The notes under the pieces were generated by a model that saw only the letters and a program-made list of their open reading frames with translations, was not told the DNA's origin and did no database searches. Below are positions 45,779 through 56,186 of a DNA stretch of 64,000 bases, one piece after another. How positions within the stretch are numbered: the stretch's first letter is position 1; every line of letters begins with the position of its first letter. The translations under genes and the position numbers were made by a program. The stretch lies in the NCBI GenBank assembly GCA_021014325.1, contig CM037461.1, positions 9,701,501-9,765,500 on the forward strand, written 5' to 3'. This stretch comes from Plazaster borealis (lineage: Eukaryota; Echinodermata; Asteroidea; Forcipulatida; Labidiasteridae).

Positions 45779-46834
45779 GCTTACAAGAACACAGTCCAAA
45801 GAGAAAATACAGAGTGGGAAAGTATGCAAAAGAACACAATTCAAAAGTATCAATAATAATCATCAATGCAATACCTTCACAAAATGTAAAATGGCAGTCA
45901 GAAAAGAAAAAAAATATTAATCCATCTGAAGCAATCATGAAATGCAATCAATGTAACCAGTGCAAAAACATATCAGTATTAGCAAAAGATAATCTTTGAA
46001 TGCAAATTAGAACACAATCAATATTCAGAAAAATTCTGTACACAAAAAACCAATGAAATTTTCGGTGCGACAATTCTGAAGGAAATGACTTCAATTATCT
46101 ACCCAACTGAGGTTAAAAAGAGAAACCTTTCACACAGCTGGACAATCAAAATGTCCCAAATACAACAAGAAAGAATTTACAGGTGTTCTTTTACACACCA
46201 AGAATTTAGCATCACCAATGGCAAACAACAATGTCTGGATTAAAGTTCTTTTCAGCTGAATGAGAACTTTAAGTACTTAAATCCCATTTTGCGGACACCT
46301 GTCTAAATGCCAGACAAGATTAATGACTAGCAACAATACCAACAATACCAAATCAGAATCCAAAATACAATTGAGGCTTGATTCAATCAAATTCCAAAAT
46401 GACAATGTTCACAATGGGAATTGTTCATCAGCTGCTCGTCAGCTGCAAATATCGGCAATTGTTCAAGAAGATCGCGACAAAAAGTTGTAATTCAGGTTAG
46501 CTAAAATGTTCCGATCGTGAAGAAAAACATCCGGCTTTACGGCAATCAGGGGCGTTGAAAAGGCTGGATAGGGTGCTCAGTCATGGGTCATCCAAGTCCG
46601 GTAGTAGGGATAACAGCGGTCCGAAGTTCTTTACGTCTGGAGTATTGAAGGTCCCTCCGTTCCGCGGGGCAGGGTTCAGGGGGGAAGACCGCTCTGCCCG
46701 CTGGATACCGCCAGTCCTGGCTGGGAATGCCTTCAACGTCTACAGGGGATGATGTGTACTGGTCACAAGATTGACGGGTATATATGTGCTGTGACGATCA
46801 AGTGATGCTTGATGCCGTCGTCGATATGCCCGTA

Positions 46835-46850
46835 CCCGGATCTTCCACCA
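46835..46850 (-). promoter_or_regulatory. Primer-binding site
   Basis: Two bases inside the 5' LTR, the plus strand reads CCCGGATCTTCCACCA, i.e. a tRNA 3' end including CCA. The minus strand therefore carries the complementary primer-binding site. I cannot assign the tRNA. Confidence 0.65.
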
Positions 46851-46852
46851 AA

Positions 46853-47605
46853 TGTGACCCTTTGAATGAATACGGGCAGAGACGGCAAGTGTGCTAGTAG
46901 TAGCTCTTTAGTTTTATTTACAATCAGTCAACGGTGAATCTGTTGGGTGAAGACACACAAAGACGTCAGTTTCAGTCTTCGGCCCAAAACAGAATGATCT
47001 TACAAAATATACAATAATAATTACATAAACTAAACTTTAAAATAATAAACAATGAAACGATAAAACAATACCCGCGGTTCGCGCCAAAATTAAGGACGCG
47101 ACCGCCATCTTGGATTTAAGGCAAATTAACGGAGGAATGCAATAACACACGTTATTTCCAATCCCAGATGCAGTGATGAAATAAACTAAAGGATCTCCAA
47201 AACAGCACAGTCAGTAATACTGCAAAGATTATTAGAAAATAGTCTCTAGAAGTAATAAATAATTCTAAACATCGCAAGTCAGTCAATAGCTAGCGTTATG
47301 TTGCAAAATCAACCAAATATCCACTAGAGTCAACAACATTCTATAAACAAAATGAGACTTGAGGATAGTGCTTATTAAATACCAATTAATCTAAGTAGTA
47401 ATTAGGAAAACATTTAAATGAAAAATATAACAAGATCTTTACCTGTTGGGTGAAGACACACAAAGACGTCAGTTTCAGTCTTCGGCCCAAAACAGAATGA
47501 TCTTGAACGGAAAGCAGCCCGCAGAGGGCGCTAGCCATGCAAGTTAAAGCAAATGATTACGTAACATAAAAATAAACGTGGGGGGTTCGCATCGCACCCG
47601 TGACA
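46853..47605 (-). repeat. 5' LTR of the gypsy element
   Basis: 753 bp. It matches the 3' LTR except for an extra ~30 bp with CCCGCGGTTCGCGCC near 47071 and a few small differences. It holds the promoter in the transcribed orientation, though no clear TATA box is evident to me. Confidence 0.9.
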
Positions 47606-47609
47606 TTTG

Positions 47610-48842
47610 GAACGCACTTTGGAACGGTTCATCTTTCGTCATTTTCAAGTGCGAAATAAGAAAGTCACGCCTTTTACGTCAAAGTTTAGAAAAGTTATAA
47701 ATGTTTGGACACTATACCAAGGTTGGTGAGGAACTTTTATTCTGATCTTCCTGCATGTCGTCGATTTTAATTACCGTTAAAAAAAATCGTTTTCGATGTC
47801 ATCATGAATGCCATTAATGAACGGCAACCCAGGCAGAGAGTGATTGACACACACATTATATAATTTCTTTTTCATTGTTTTATGTTTTGTGTTGCGATAG
47901 AGGCTGCTGCATTATGCGCCATATAAATGTATCGTATTAGTATTGTATAATCATGCACGCGGCGGTGGTACCAAGTGACTTGGGTATCGAAGTGACATAG
48001 GAATGATAATATTTGGGGTATGAAGATGAACCGCTCCAAAACAAAGTGCAGTGTTGTTTACAAAAATGTGGTACTTCGAAATAAAAAATGCCAATTACAA
48101 AGAAGCGACACTTGACCCATCTTGGAACGGAAAGGTACAGTACAACTGGGTACGAAGTGACCAACATCGCAGTGACACCATGGAGGATCAGAATACACAA
48201 GAACTAAACAGTCTGGAGAAGGCATGTGCCCTTATTAGTCCATGAGCCAGGTGCTGAAATTCAACATGATTGGTACCACCTCGCGGGACTGATTCTAATA
48301 CCACTTTTCTTGTTGCAAATAATCCATAACTTACTATAAATTATGATAGCCTGTCCAAAAAATTAGATTTCTGTCATTAAAAACAGATCGGCAGCCATCT
48401 TGTTTTCGCTTTGGCGACAAAATGTCGACAGTTTACAGTTGATTTTAGACCTTTATGAGTAAACAATCAATGTGTGTTTATATTTATATAGAGTAGAGGT
48501 AAGCTGTCTTGTTGTTTGTTGATGAAAAGGAGGGAAACATTGCAAACTGAGTAAATAAAACCAGTAAGAACGTGCAGTGAGTGTGAAGCCCCGTTCGCCC
48601 ATTATGCTGACCGAGGACAACACGGGTGCAGCGGTCGGTGACGATCTAGATCATTTCTGTTCACATTTGAAGTATAATTGTAGTTCTAAAATACCTGGAT
48701 TTCAGAAATGTAGTTCACAGAAAATTTGTAAATTTCATTTATTATGAATGACAGAAAAAATAACAGAAAAAGGCTAACCCAAAGAGCAGTTTTGGTCGGT
48801 CCGCCGTGGAGGACATGCAACGCATTGGACCTGAATATTATT
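47610..48842. other. Intergenic, nothing recognised
   Basis: Short direct similarity to the left flank of the gypsy element (TACGAAGTGACC / GGTCACTTCGTA) suggests an older local inverted repeat around the insertion site. No gene supported. Confidence 0.35.
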
Positions 48843-48930
48843 AGCTGTTTTGTAGCGCAGCGCAGCGAAACAGCTCTTGTTTTTTTTGTTTTTAGCTGTT
48901 TCGTGCAGCGTAGCGCGCAGCGAAACAGCT
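48843..48930. repeat. Two hairpins with AGCTGTTTCG/CGAAACAGCT arms
   Basis: 48843-48874 and 48894-48930 each begin AGCTGTTT and end CGAAACAGCT around a GCAGCG-rich loop. CGAAACAGCTCG recurs at about 50144, suggesting these mark the ends of a repeat family spanning 48.8-50.2 kb. Confidence 0.65.
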
Positions 48931-49475
48931 CGTTTTCATTAAAGTTTTTGTTGTTTTTGTTATTTTTATTTTTCAGACAGGAAGACATTGACATAACGCA
49001 CGATTCATTCTAAGCGGCCTTTTGCATAGTTCCTAAAGAGCAATTGCAACGAAACTTTCAGTGATGAAAGGCATTGGTGCAAGGAAGTGTCTAAAAGAAA
49101 TTCGTCATGATGACGTCATCACCTGTCAAGGTACCTATTTTAAATATTTGAAAATCCGTATCAAATCAACCACAAGAGACCGTAGGTTTCTGTTTGCGGG
49201 ATTGGGTAGGGATAAAATAGGCCTTTATTTTATTCAGTGTGCGTGACCTCACATGACCTCTACTTCCGGTCGAAACCGGAAGTGCCTCGTAATTCAAAAG
49301 TGGCAAAAGTTATGACCTTGCTTTTAACGATGTTAGTGTCTGGCATGGGTGGGCAATTTTAAAAAAATGATGACGTCACTATACACAACAGCGCCCTCTA
49401 GCGGCAGGTTGAAAACTGTTCAAAATGGACTTTTTGAAGATGTGTGTGGTGAAGTTTTGTGTAATCACTTCAAAA

Positions 49476-50065
49476 TTTACACATATGTTGACCGTCAGGC
49501 AGTCATCATATGTGTGAAGTTTCCGATCAATGATGTCATCGGGGGTCACGTGACGCGGCATTAAAGTTGCCATTTTCAAAGTCGTATATCTCCCGATGTG
49601 TTAGTGCGATCATGTTGAAACTTGGTAGGTTGTTAGATATTGGCAAGTTCTTGTAAATTTTGAAATGACGTCATGATGACATCATCACTTGATTTGTTAT
49701 GATTTTTTTCATTTTTCTGACCTTTTTGTCATAAATTGCTAATAAAACGTGGTATAATCCAAATTCTTTTTACACATATGTTGACCGTCAGGCAGCCATC
49801 CTAAGTGTGAAATTTCAGATCAATGAGGTCATCGGGGATCACGTGACGCGGCATTAAAGATGCCTTTTTTCGAAGTCGTATATCTCCCGTTGTAATTACT
49901 GCGATCATGTTGAAACTTGGTAGGTCGTAGATATTGGCAAGTGTTTGTACATTCTGAAATGACGTCATGATGACGTCATCACATGATTTTTAATGATTTT
50001 TTTCATTTTTGCACCTTTTTGTCATAAGTTGCTAATAAAACGTGGTATAATTCAAATTCTTTTTT
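49476..50065. repeat. 293-bp tandem repeat, two copies, rich in TGACGTCA
   Basis: Units start TTTACACATATGTTGACCGT at 49476 and 49769. Each carries GGTCACGTGACGCGGCATTAAA, TATATCTCCCG and one or two TGACGTCA (CRE-type) palindromes before ending AACGTGGTATAAT. The units differ at many positions, so this is an older duplication. It lies between the hairpins at 48.85 kb and the CGAAACAGCTCG at 50.14 kb. Confidence 0.85.
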
Positions 50066-51560
50066 AAACAGGCTTGATATACATCATAACTGCTTTGAAT
50101 ACAAAAAACTTTCATATTCAATTGAGTAATTTAAAAAATTCTGGCGAAACAGCTCGGCATTTGTGCACAAATGCAATTATGTCTACCCCTTTAACTCATG
50201 AAATGCTAGCGGGACATGTTATAAATCAGTATTTGAATTTAAACAGGCTTGATAGGTTGTGCAGGCTTCGAAAAGGAATTGACGATTTCATTTGTCAGGC
50301 TTAATTGATGTCATTTAATTCGAAAACAAACTGATTCGGACGTTATCACTTGTCAAGTCTTAAGTATACATTTTTACCAGATCTATCGTACATAATCAAT
50401 TCAATGTCACGGCATTCATTTTTCTATTGTAAAATTGACAATGATGTTAATGAACGTCAACTCATTCGTCCATACTTTACATTTTTTAAGAATCATCTTG
50501 TGGAAAAGGTTTCAAAATTGACGCCTTCATTAAATAGCGCCCTCTCGTGGCTGAGTCGTAAGACTGCATTTGTATTTCCGTTTTGGCATTGAAAAAAAAA
50601 AATTGTTATTTTTAGTAAATTATCCAAAATAATTGAAGTTGCCAAGTGTAAACGTAATTACGGGGTTACATTGATTTGTCGTTGTTATCATTTTAAGTGA
50701 TCCAAACAATTTTTAAAACATTAACAGGGAGGTTTGTGGATAGACCCATATTTTATTTTTGGAAACATCCATTATGTAATAAGACCTGCCTGCTTTAATC
50801 ATAGGGTGTTTGTGTTTCTTCAAGGACCACCTTTGTTTCAGTTATTTTACTATTGTTTTTTACAACAGTATACGTTTTAGGTACCGTACTACCGGTATAC
50901 ATTTTAATGCAAAGTTGCTATAATGTGTACGAGCGAGAGCTAAGACTGTATGTTCCTCATTATGGCAAGATCCATTTAGTTGATATTTAACCCCTACTAA
51001 AACTTTATTAATTTTAGCATTTTGTTCACCAACTTCATGGTGCAATCTTCTCTCCAACTCTATTAAACATGTAATCTTCTAACTTGGGTAAATTGAACTT
51101 AGAAGCTAAACATACTTCAGTTGCTATATCAAGTGAAATATTTTCCGTTTATAGTTATTAAACTCATATCAATGTACAAGCAATAACTTAATGAAGGCTA
51201 AAGTAGAAGCAATAACTTAATGAAGTCTACAGATTTTCTTAATTCTTTTATTTTTTATTTCGTATTTGTAATCATTTGATTGTTTACATTTCCTAATATT
51301 AAGTGATTTATTATTATTTTTTTAAAATAATTTATTCAAATCATTTCAAAATACAAGCAATAAGGTAATAAAGTCTACACATTTTCTCAATTTGCCAGTT
51401 TTGAAATTGTTGATTAAAGAGATCCATTATGTAGACTTTTATAATGTGTTCAAGGTGCTTCAGCGGCCACTCTGATCCCAGGAGCCAACTCTGTCTGTAG
51501 ACATGGTAACCGTTGCTGTGATCTTGAATGTGCATTACTCAACACACGAGACATACAGCT
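50066..51560. other. Intergenic, nothing recognised
   Basis: AT-rich. Repeated AAGCAATAACTTAATGAAG at about 51178 and 51207. No supported gene. Confidence 0.35.
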
Positions 51561-51569
51561 GTATGTCAC

Positions 51570-51665
51570 ATACAAAGGATGAAGCAATAATGGTTACGTG
51601 TCTTGCTTAAGGACACAAGTGTCACGAGTGGGGCCCACACCGACACCCTGCTGAACACTAGACAG
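51570..51665 (-). mobile_element. SINE remnant
   Basis: GGACACAAGTGTCACGAGTG followed by a Cys-arm-like CCACACCGACACCCTGCTGA matches the body and 3' half of the tRNA-like SINE at 9285-9470. The box A end is missing. Confidence 0.55.
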
Positions 51666-51754
51666 AACTATACTGATTTGGCAGTTAAGTGACTTGATCA
51701 GTGTTGTTTTGTCCCATCAGTTAAAAATTTTTATAAATAAAGTGATGCATACTA

Positions 51755-52210
51755 CATGAAGATCAAAACATTCTCGAAAACCAAGGGTCAATTTGTAAAG
51801 CTTTGTTCATTTCATGGAAGGTTAATTCAAAGCGCGATGCTTTCTTAAAAGAAGGGGCTTTATCAAATTCCGAGCAGGAAAGCTGTTTTTAAAAATACAT
51901 TACTCAAAGAGTGTACCGCAAAGTCTATGGCAGGATACTGCACTTACAGCTAAATGTCCCATCAAAGGACGAAGCAATAATGAAAACCTTTGTTCATTTC
52001 ATAAAGGTTAATTCATGAAGATCAAAACATTCTCGAAAACCAAGGGTCAATTTGTAAAGCTTTGTTCATTTCATGGAAGGTTAATTGAAAGCGCGATGCT
52101 TTCTTTAAAAGAAGTGGTTTTATCAAATTCCAAGCAGGAAGGCTGTTTTTAAAATACGTTACTCAAAGAGTGTACAGCAAAGTCTGTGGCAAGATACTGC
52201 ACTTAGCACT
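51755..52210. repeat. Tandem duplication, 259-bp offset
   Basis: CATGAAGATCAAAACATTCT at 51755 and 52014 begins two ~195-bp segments with high similarity that end at GATACTGCACTTA. The stretch between them includes another SINE-body fragment (GGACGAAGCAATAATG, about 51967). Confidence 0.85.
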
Positions 52211-54063
52211 CTAAAATATCTGCTAATTTCTTAACACTGATTGAATGGGTACAAGAGGTATTAATACAATGAACTTTATTCTGTGTCATGTTATCTTGCG
52301 AGTGTATTTCTGTCAAAAACAAAGTCTTTGTTGCAAAAGATAACATCTGAAGCCAAATATATGATTTCTTTCTGAGTGTTATGTCTCAAATAACTCATTC
52401 AGACCATCTTGTGCTGCTTTCCAATATTGTGTATCAGTCAATCCGATGTGAGCAGGGTGTAGGTGATCTTGTACAAGTCATGAGGGAACATCAATCAGTC
52501 ACTAATCCAGTGTGAAATGTTCTTTGCTGAAGATTTTGACTGAAATAACCAACAGAATAGTGTCGTTCACAGTCTGAAGACCTCTATTTGATTTCCTATA
52601 AAGAAAAGACAAAGATAAGGCACACAATAAACTAGTGAGCTAACAATTTATCAATTGGCAAACACAAGTTGAAGCATTTATACAGATGCAAAGCTATCAG
52701 TATTACACCCTCTAAGTATCTCATTGCATTATTAATTTTTTATCACCAGTATACTCACTGCCTCAAAGAGAACCGTACAGGCCTAGAGGTACATGGATAA
52801 AGGTTATTTAAGATGATCTTCTCCATGCATTTCAGGTACCATCTTGTAATGTAAGGGTAAAAACGGTGGTGCAAATTACTTCGCAATAACTCTTACTGAT
52901 AAAATGGTAATGTAGTAATTTTTCTGATGTGACCTGTACAAATGCATTTCACAATGTACATCATTCTTTTTTCCCCAAGAAAACAGGTGAAAATAAAGTA
53001 AAAATACTTCTCAATTGTTAATCAGATGTCCTACAAAATGTCATATTTGTAGGCATGACACCCACCTGTAGTGAGACTGTGGATTTTCTGTCACAAGACT
53101 TAAACACACACATTGGATAATGTTTATTATGCATTGTCAGTCGAATGAACACAGTCAGTGCAGATGACAAACAGCTAGTCAGGTACATTTGTAGATTAGC
53201 TCCATCAGCTTGTAGTACCATGGTTGAATTTACTGTCAGCTGCATTCAATGGTGGAAAGGTAGACAGTATCAATACAGGGTAACACACATGATGAGCAAC
53301 AAGTGGGAGTAAATTAGCTCTATCAGTTCATAGCACCATGGTTGAGTGTGCTCTCAGCTGCATCCAACGGAAGACACTCACACAGAATGAACACAGTCAA
53401 TGCAGATGATAAGTGGCAGCCGGGAGGGTGACCAGCTATAATCCCTTGTAGTCCTGGGTACAGTTTCATGTTTGATGTACACCATCAGTTTGAAGTAACA
53501 GCAACAGCAGAAAGTGTGGGCACAGTCAATAAAGTTGACAAGCAGTCAAGGGTCGTTTAGCTCCATTGCTTTCTGCATGCAGTTGATGTACAGTTTGATG
53601 CTTCATGTGTTAGCTATGTCATCAACAAAGAACAAACAACACACATTTGACTACTTCATTCTATAACATACTTAATTTTTGTGTGAAAGAATCAGCCACA
53701 TTTAGTGATTGAGCAAATAGCAGCAAGCTATTATTAGTTGTGAATTGGGCATAATAATTTGGTATTGATTGAATACTGAAAATCATGTGAAACCCTGTTT
53801 TGTAAAAGCCATAAATAGTGCAAGTGACATGTGAATCACTGGTCTCTGTTGGTTAAGTGTCAATGCATTATTTGACCATACAGATACATGGTGCCGAAAT
53901 GCAACTTTCTTTCACACACGTCTGATATCAAATCAGGTTCTGTTTGAGTGATGACCTATCAACAGCTAACCAGCCATGCTTGGTAGAGGACCAAACACAA
54001 AAAACACATTTATAAGCTGTATCAGGTATATAGGATTTGAGGCATTGCAAGGTGAGGTATCAA
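52211..54063. other. Intergenic with degenerate ~116-bp repeats
   Basis: Segments around 53190-53250 and 53306-53370 share TTAGCTC.ATCAG...TAG.ACCATGGTTGA and CAGCTGCAT. Cognate pieces recur to about 53560. No gene supported. Confidence 0.45.
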
Positions 54064-54482
54064 TATATTATTTGGTTTGCGGTAACACCATGTGTGTATG
54101 TACTTGCCAGGTAGAGTTTGTTCTTAGAGAACTGTCTTGCTAATTCTACTACCGTCTTGCTAATTCTTCTAGTCATCGTCAGGAGACTGTGACGGTGACT
54201 AGAGCAAGCTAGTCGAAACGTTGAGACCAATCCAAGAACTGACTCCGCGGTAGTACAGTTAATTACGATCCTATAAGCTAAAGTAGTAGTCCCAGCCTAA
54301 TTCTATACCTTCCACCCAGGTAATAGTTAATAAACAAGACAGTTCTTTTCAGAACTGAGAAGTCTCCCGAACACCCGAACAATCTACTCCGCGGTAGTAG
54401 AATTAGCAAGACAGTTCTCTAAGAACAAACTCTACCTGGCAAGTAGATACACACATGGTGTTACCGCAAACCAAATAATATA
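54064..54482. mobile_element. Foldback element with 91-bp near-perfect inverted arms
   Basis: 54064-54154 and 54392-54482 are reverse complements with one mismatch that I can see. The arms start TATATTATTTGGTTTGCGGT and end CTAATTCTACTACCG. The 237-bp loop contains GACTAG-AGCAAG-CTAGTC-GAAAC (54197-54219), recalling stem II and the GAAA of a hammerhead, but without an intact CUGAUGA core. No coding capacity. A clear target-site duplication is not seen. Confidence 0.75.
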
Positions 54483-55574
54483 CTGTATCAGGTACTTCTA
54501 ACTACAGAATGAAACTTACCTGCTATCACCTGGCACGTCTGATTATCTGTGTTAGCGACATTTGGTGTCATGTGGGAATCATGATTATGACTTCCACTTA
54601 TGAACAGCATGTAGAATTTTTTCCACAAGGCTCACAAGCATTGTAGATTACAGTGCTTATAATGTATTGGTGTTTGTGTGCAACATCACTTTTTTTCAGT
54701 CTGACAATTTCAGTTAACACTACAGCAAACAGCATATTACTTGATTGCATCTTACCTGTACAACTGGTTGATAAGTAGGGAGTTAGTCAGCTCCACTGAC
54801 TTGCTGCTATTGTACAAATTCTATGTCACTGAAAAAAACAAAAAATCACCAAGTTTTCATTTGTTACACATAATTCCTGATTAATGAACCATCTCATTCT
54901 ATTATTAATACCATCTACATGTACAATTTATTTTGCACAGTCTTTTGTACATAATTATGCAACCATTGTCAACATTACAAAGTTTGTACTTTGTACATCA
55001 CATAAAAGAGTTGCTTGTGTACTCTGTGCATGTATGTTCTCCACTTCAATAAGTACATGTACACTAGTTTATTAAAATGTCATCAATTACAGTGTATTGT
55101 TTATGCATGGCAATGTGTTTAATACTTTGTTCGTCACTTAAATACTAATATTGATATGAAATAAAAGCAAAATTGGGAAATTAATGTGTACAAATGAATT
55201 GAAATGAAATGAATTGCTGTATGTACATGTACACAGACAAATTATAGCCGCCTTCAACGATATTCAAAAACTGATTTACATGCATTGCATTAATATACAT
55301 GTAGTGACACATGGTTTAACTTCAGCACATACTTGTACATGTATGACAGCACTTGCACTGCAGAGTGTCATAGGACAATCTGATTTGCTGCAATATACAT
55401 GTAGTTTTCATGTTCAATCCAAACATGGTTTTCAACAACTATTTGTTTTTATACCCCATATACACTACCCTTTTGACTGGTCAATTCTTATTGTACTATT
55501 TTCTAACAAGAGTATGGAATAAACGTCACATTGAATTGAATTAAAAAGTGCCACCATAACATAGCCATTGAATG
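54483..55574. other. Intergenic, nothing recognised
   Basis: Repeated TACATGTAC-type palindromes (54914, 55044, 55223, 55275) in AT-rich DNA. No supported gene. Confidence 0.35.
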
Positions 55575-56186
55575 TCATCTAAAACTTAATTGCAATTGAC
55601 TCATGATAGCTGTAATATGTTGGAATTTCATGGGTCTGGATAGAATCCATGTTTTGATGTAAACATGGTCAATTAGTGTTCCTCTCTCAGTAGTGGCTTC
55701 AGTAACACACTGCTTATAACCATGTTCTTGCATCACTTTCTCAACACAGGAAGATTGTTTGAAAATATCTTCATTGAAATAACCAATCATAATGCATTTG
55801 TTGGATACTTTGTGTACTTCATCAAGCAAGAGTTTGAGAACTGCAATAAAATCTTTCATTACATAAGATGGTGGTCGTTAGATAACAATAACGGTTAAAA
55901 AAACTTCTGAAATGATCTCAAATGCAATATATTCAAGATTTGTCACTGGAATATTCAATCTAGAAAGCACTCTGTCTTCTCTGGCACAAACAGCAACACC
56001 ACCATGACTCTGTTCTTTTAATATCTGGGTAAGTAGACTAGAATTGTCATATGAATTACATCTTTGTTGGTGATACCATTTGAAATCAATCAAATCCAGA
56101 TCATAACATGACTCTCTATCAATCCATGTTTCAGTCAGACAAATGAAGTCAGATGACACCATATCTTTATTACATGTGGAATCCAT
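55575..56186 (-). pseudogene. Endonuclease (EEP) domain of a Helentron
   Basis: Two adjacent frames carry SSDFICLTETWIDRES (the LTETW motif with the catalytic glutamate), HGGVAVCAREDRVLS, and then IMIGYFNEDIF, where the GDFN motif of this nuclease family is expected; the aspartate reads tyrosine. TLIDHVY follows. An AP-type endonuclease C-terminal to a Rep/helicase is characteristic of Helentrons (Helitron2-like). It directly follows the helicase on the same strand. The frame break near 55870 and the altered GDFN indicate decay. Confidence 0.75.

Larger units (their letters stand above)
38918..47605 (-). mobile_element. Ty3/gypsy LTR retrotransposon, full length but disabled
   Basis: The two LTRs start TGTGACCC and end GTGACA on the plus strand and are flanked by the 4-bp duplication TTTG (38914-38917 and 47606-47609). 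Genes run on the minus strand in the order gag, protease, RT, RNase H, integrase, which is the gypsy order. A primer-binding site and a polypurine tract sit inside the LTRs. The coding region has one nonsense codon and two frameshifts. LTRs are very similar apart from a ~32-bp indel, so insertion was fairly recent. Confidence 0.95.

Noticed and set aside
54180..54235. Hammerhead ribozyme in the foldback loop
   Set aside because: GACTAG/CTAGTC followed by GAAAC looks like stem II and the GAAA, but the preceding CTGTGACG lacks the CUGAUGA core and the stem does not start directly after it. Not supportable as a ribozyme without a covariance-model hit.
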